From Actinomycetes bacterium (GTDB taxonomy: Bacteria; Actinomycetota; Acidimicrobiia; Acidimicrobiales; Acidimicrobiaceae), in contig JAKAOC010000183.1 in assembly GCA_021823385.1 (NCBI GenBank), positions 1-5,702 of the forward strand: 5,702 nucleotides of DNA, written 5' to 3'. The notes under the pieces are model-generated. The model had not been told where the DNA came from and made no database searches. It was given only the letters and a program-made list of their open reading frames with translations. The position numbers and the translations under genes are program-made. Position 1 is the first letter of the stretch. Each line of letters starts with the position of its first letter. Positions 5,670 to 5,702 of the stretch are shown piece by piece.

Positions 5670-5698
5670 TTGACAGCAGGGGCGGTTAGTAGTAGCAT
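5670..5698 (+). promoter_or_regulatory. Plus-strand housekeeping-type promoter facing out of the window
   Basis: A perfect -35 TTGACA (5670-5675) and a -10 TAGCAT (5693-5698, 4 of 6 matches including the key T-A and final T) are separated by 17 nt. Transcription would start at about the right edge and run rightward, divergent from imuA'. The surrounding 5560-5702 is noticeably less GC-rich than the genes and carries no credible coding region. Confidence 0.6.
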
Positions 5699-5702
5699 TA
5701 GC

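Overview
The window is GC-rich and every gene in it lies on the minus strand, so it is read from right to left. The organism is most likely a GC-rich Gram-positive, probably an actinobacterium. Three things point there: the LexA operators are of the CGAAC-N4-GTTCG type, the mutasome genes are of the imuA'/imuB/dnaE2 kind, and two promoters appear to place the start codon at the transcription start (leaderless mRNAs). I cannot name the genus.

Layout in order of transcription. At 5702-5457 is an intergenic region with a strong hairpin and a good plus-strand promoter pointing out of the window. At 5457-5435 is an SOS promoter with a perfect LexA palindrome. imuA' (5428-4814) and imuB (4817-3129) follow, joined by a GTGA overlap. 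After a 72-nt gap come an isocitrate-lyase-superfamily lyase, prpB-like (3056-2178), and a clear 2-methylcitrate dehydratase, prpD (2149-740). One base after the prpD stop begins a badly decayed class I SAM-dependent methyltransferase (738-291) with frameshifts, two nonsense codons and loss of the SAM-binding core. A short hairpin (298-273) and a second SOS promoter (237-210) with the same LexA palindrome lead into the 5' end of dnaE2 (202 to beyond the left edge).

The outer genes form the SOS mutasome. DnaE2 is the error-prone polymerase, ImuB is a Y-family-like, apparently non-catalytic protein with a beta-clamp-binding motif, and ImuA' is a RecA-like accessory protein without the Walker A lysine. 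These genes are often adjacent. Here they are split by a propionate/2-methylcitrate module plus a dead gene, and each half carries its own copy of an almost identical LexA-controlled promoter. The prp genes have no convincing promoter of their own in the 72-nt gap, so DNA-damage-induced read-through into prpB-prpD is a testable possibility.

I did not find an entirely new system. The most interesting points are the twin LexA/leaderless promoters, the metabolic module inside the mutasome cassette, and the reconstructable pseudogene.
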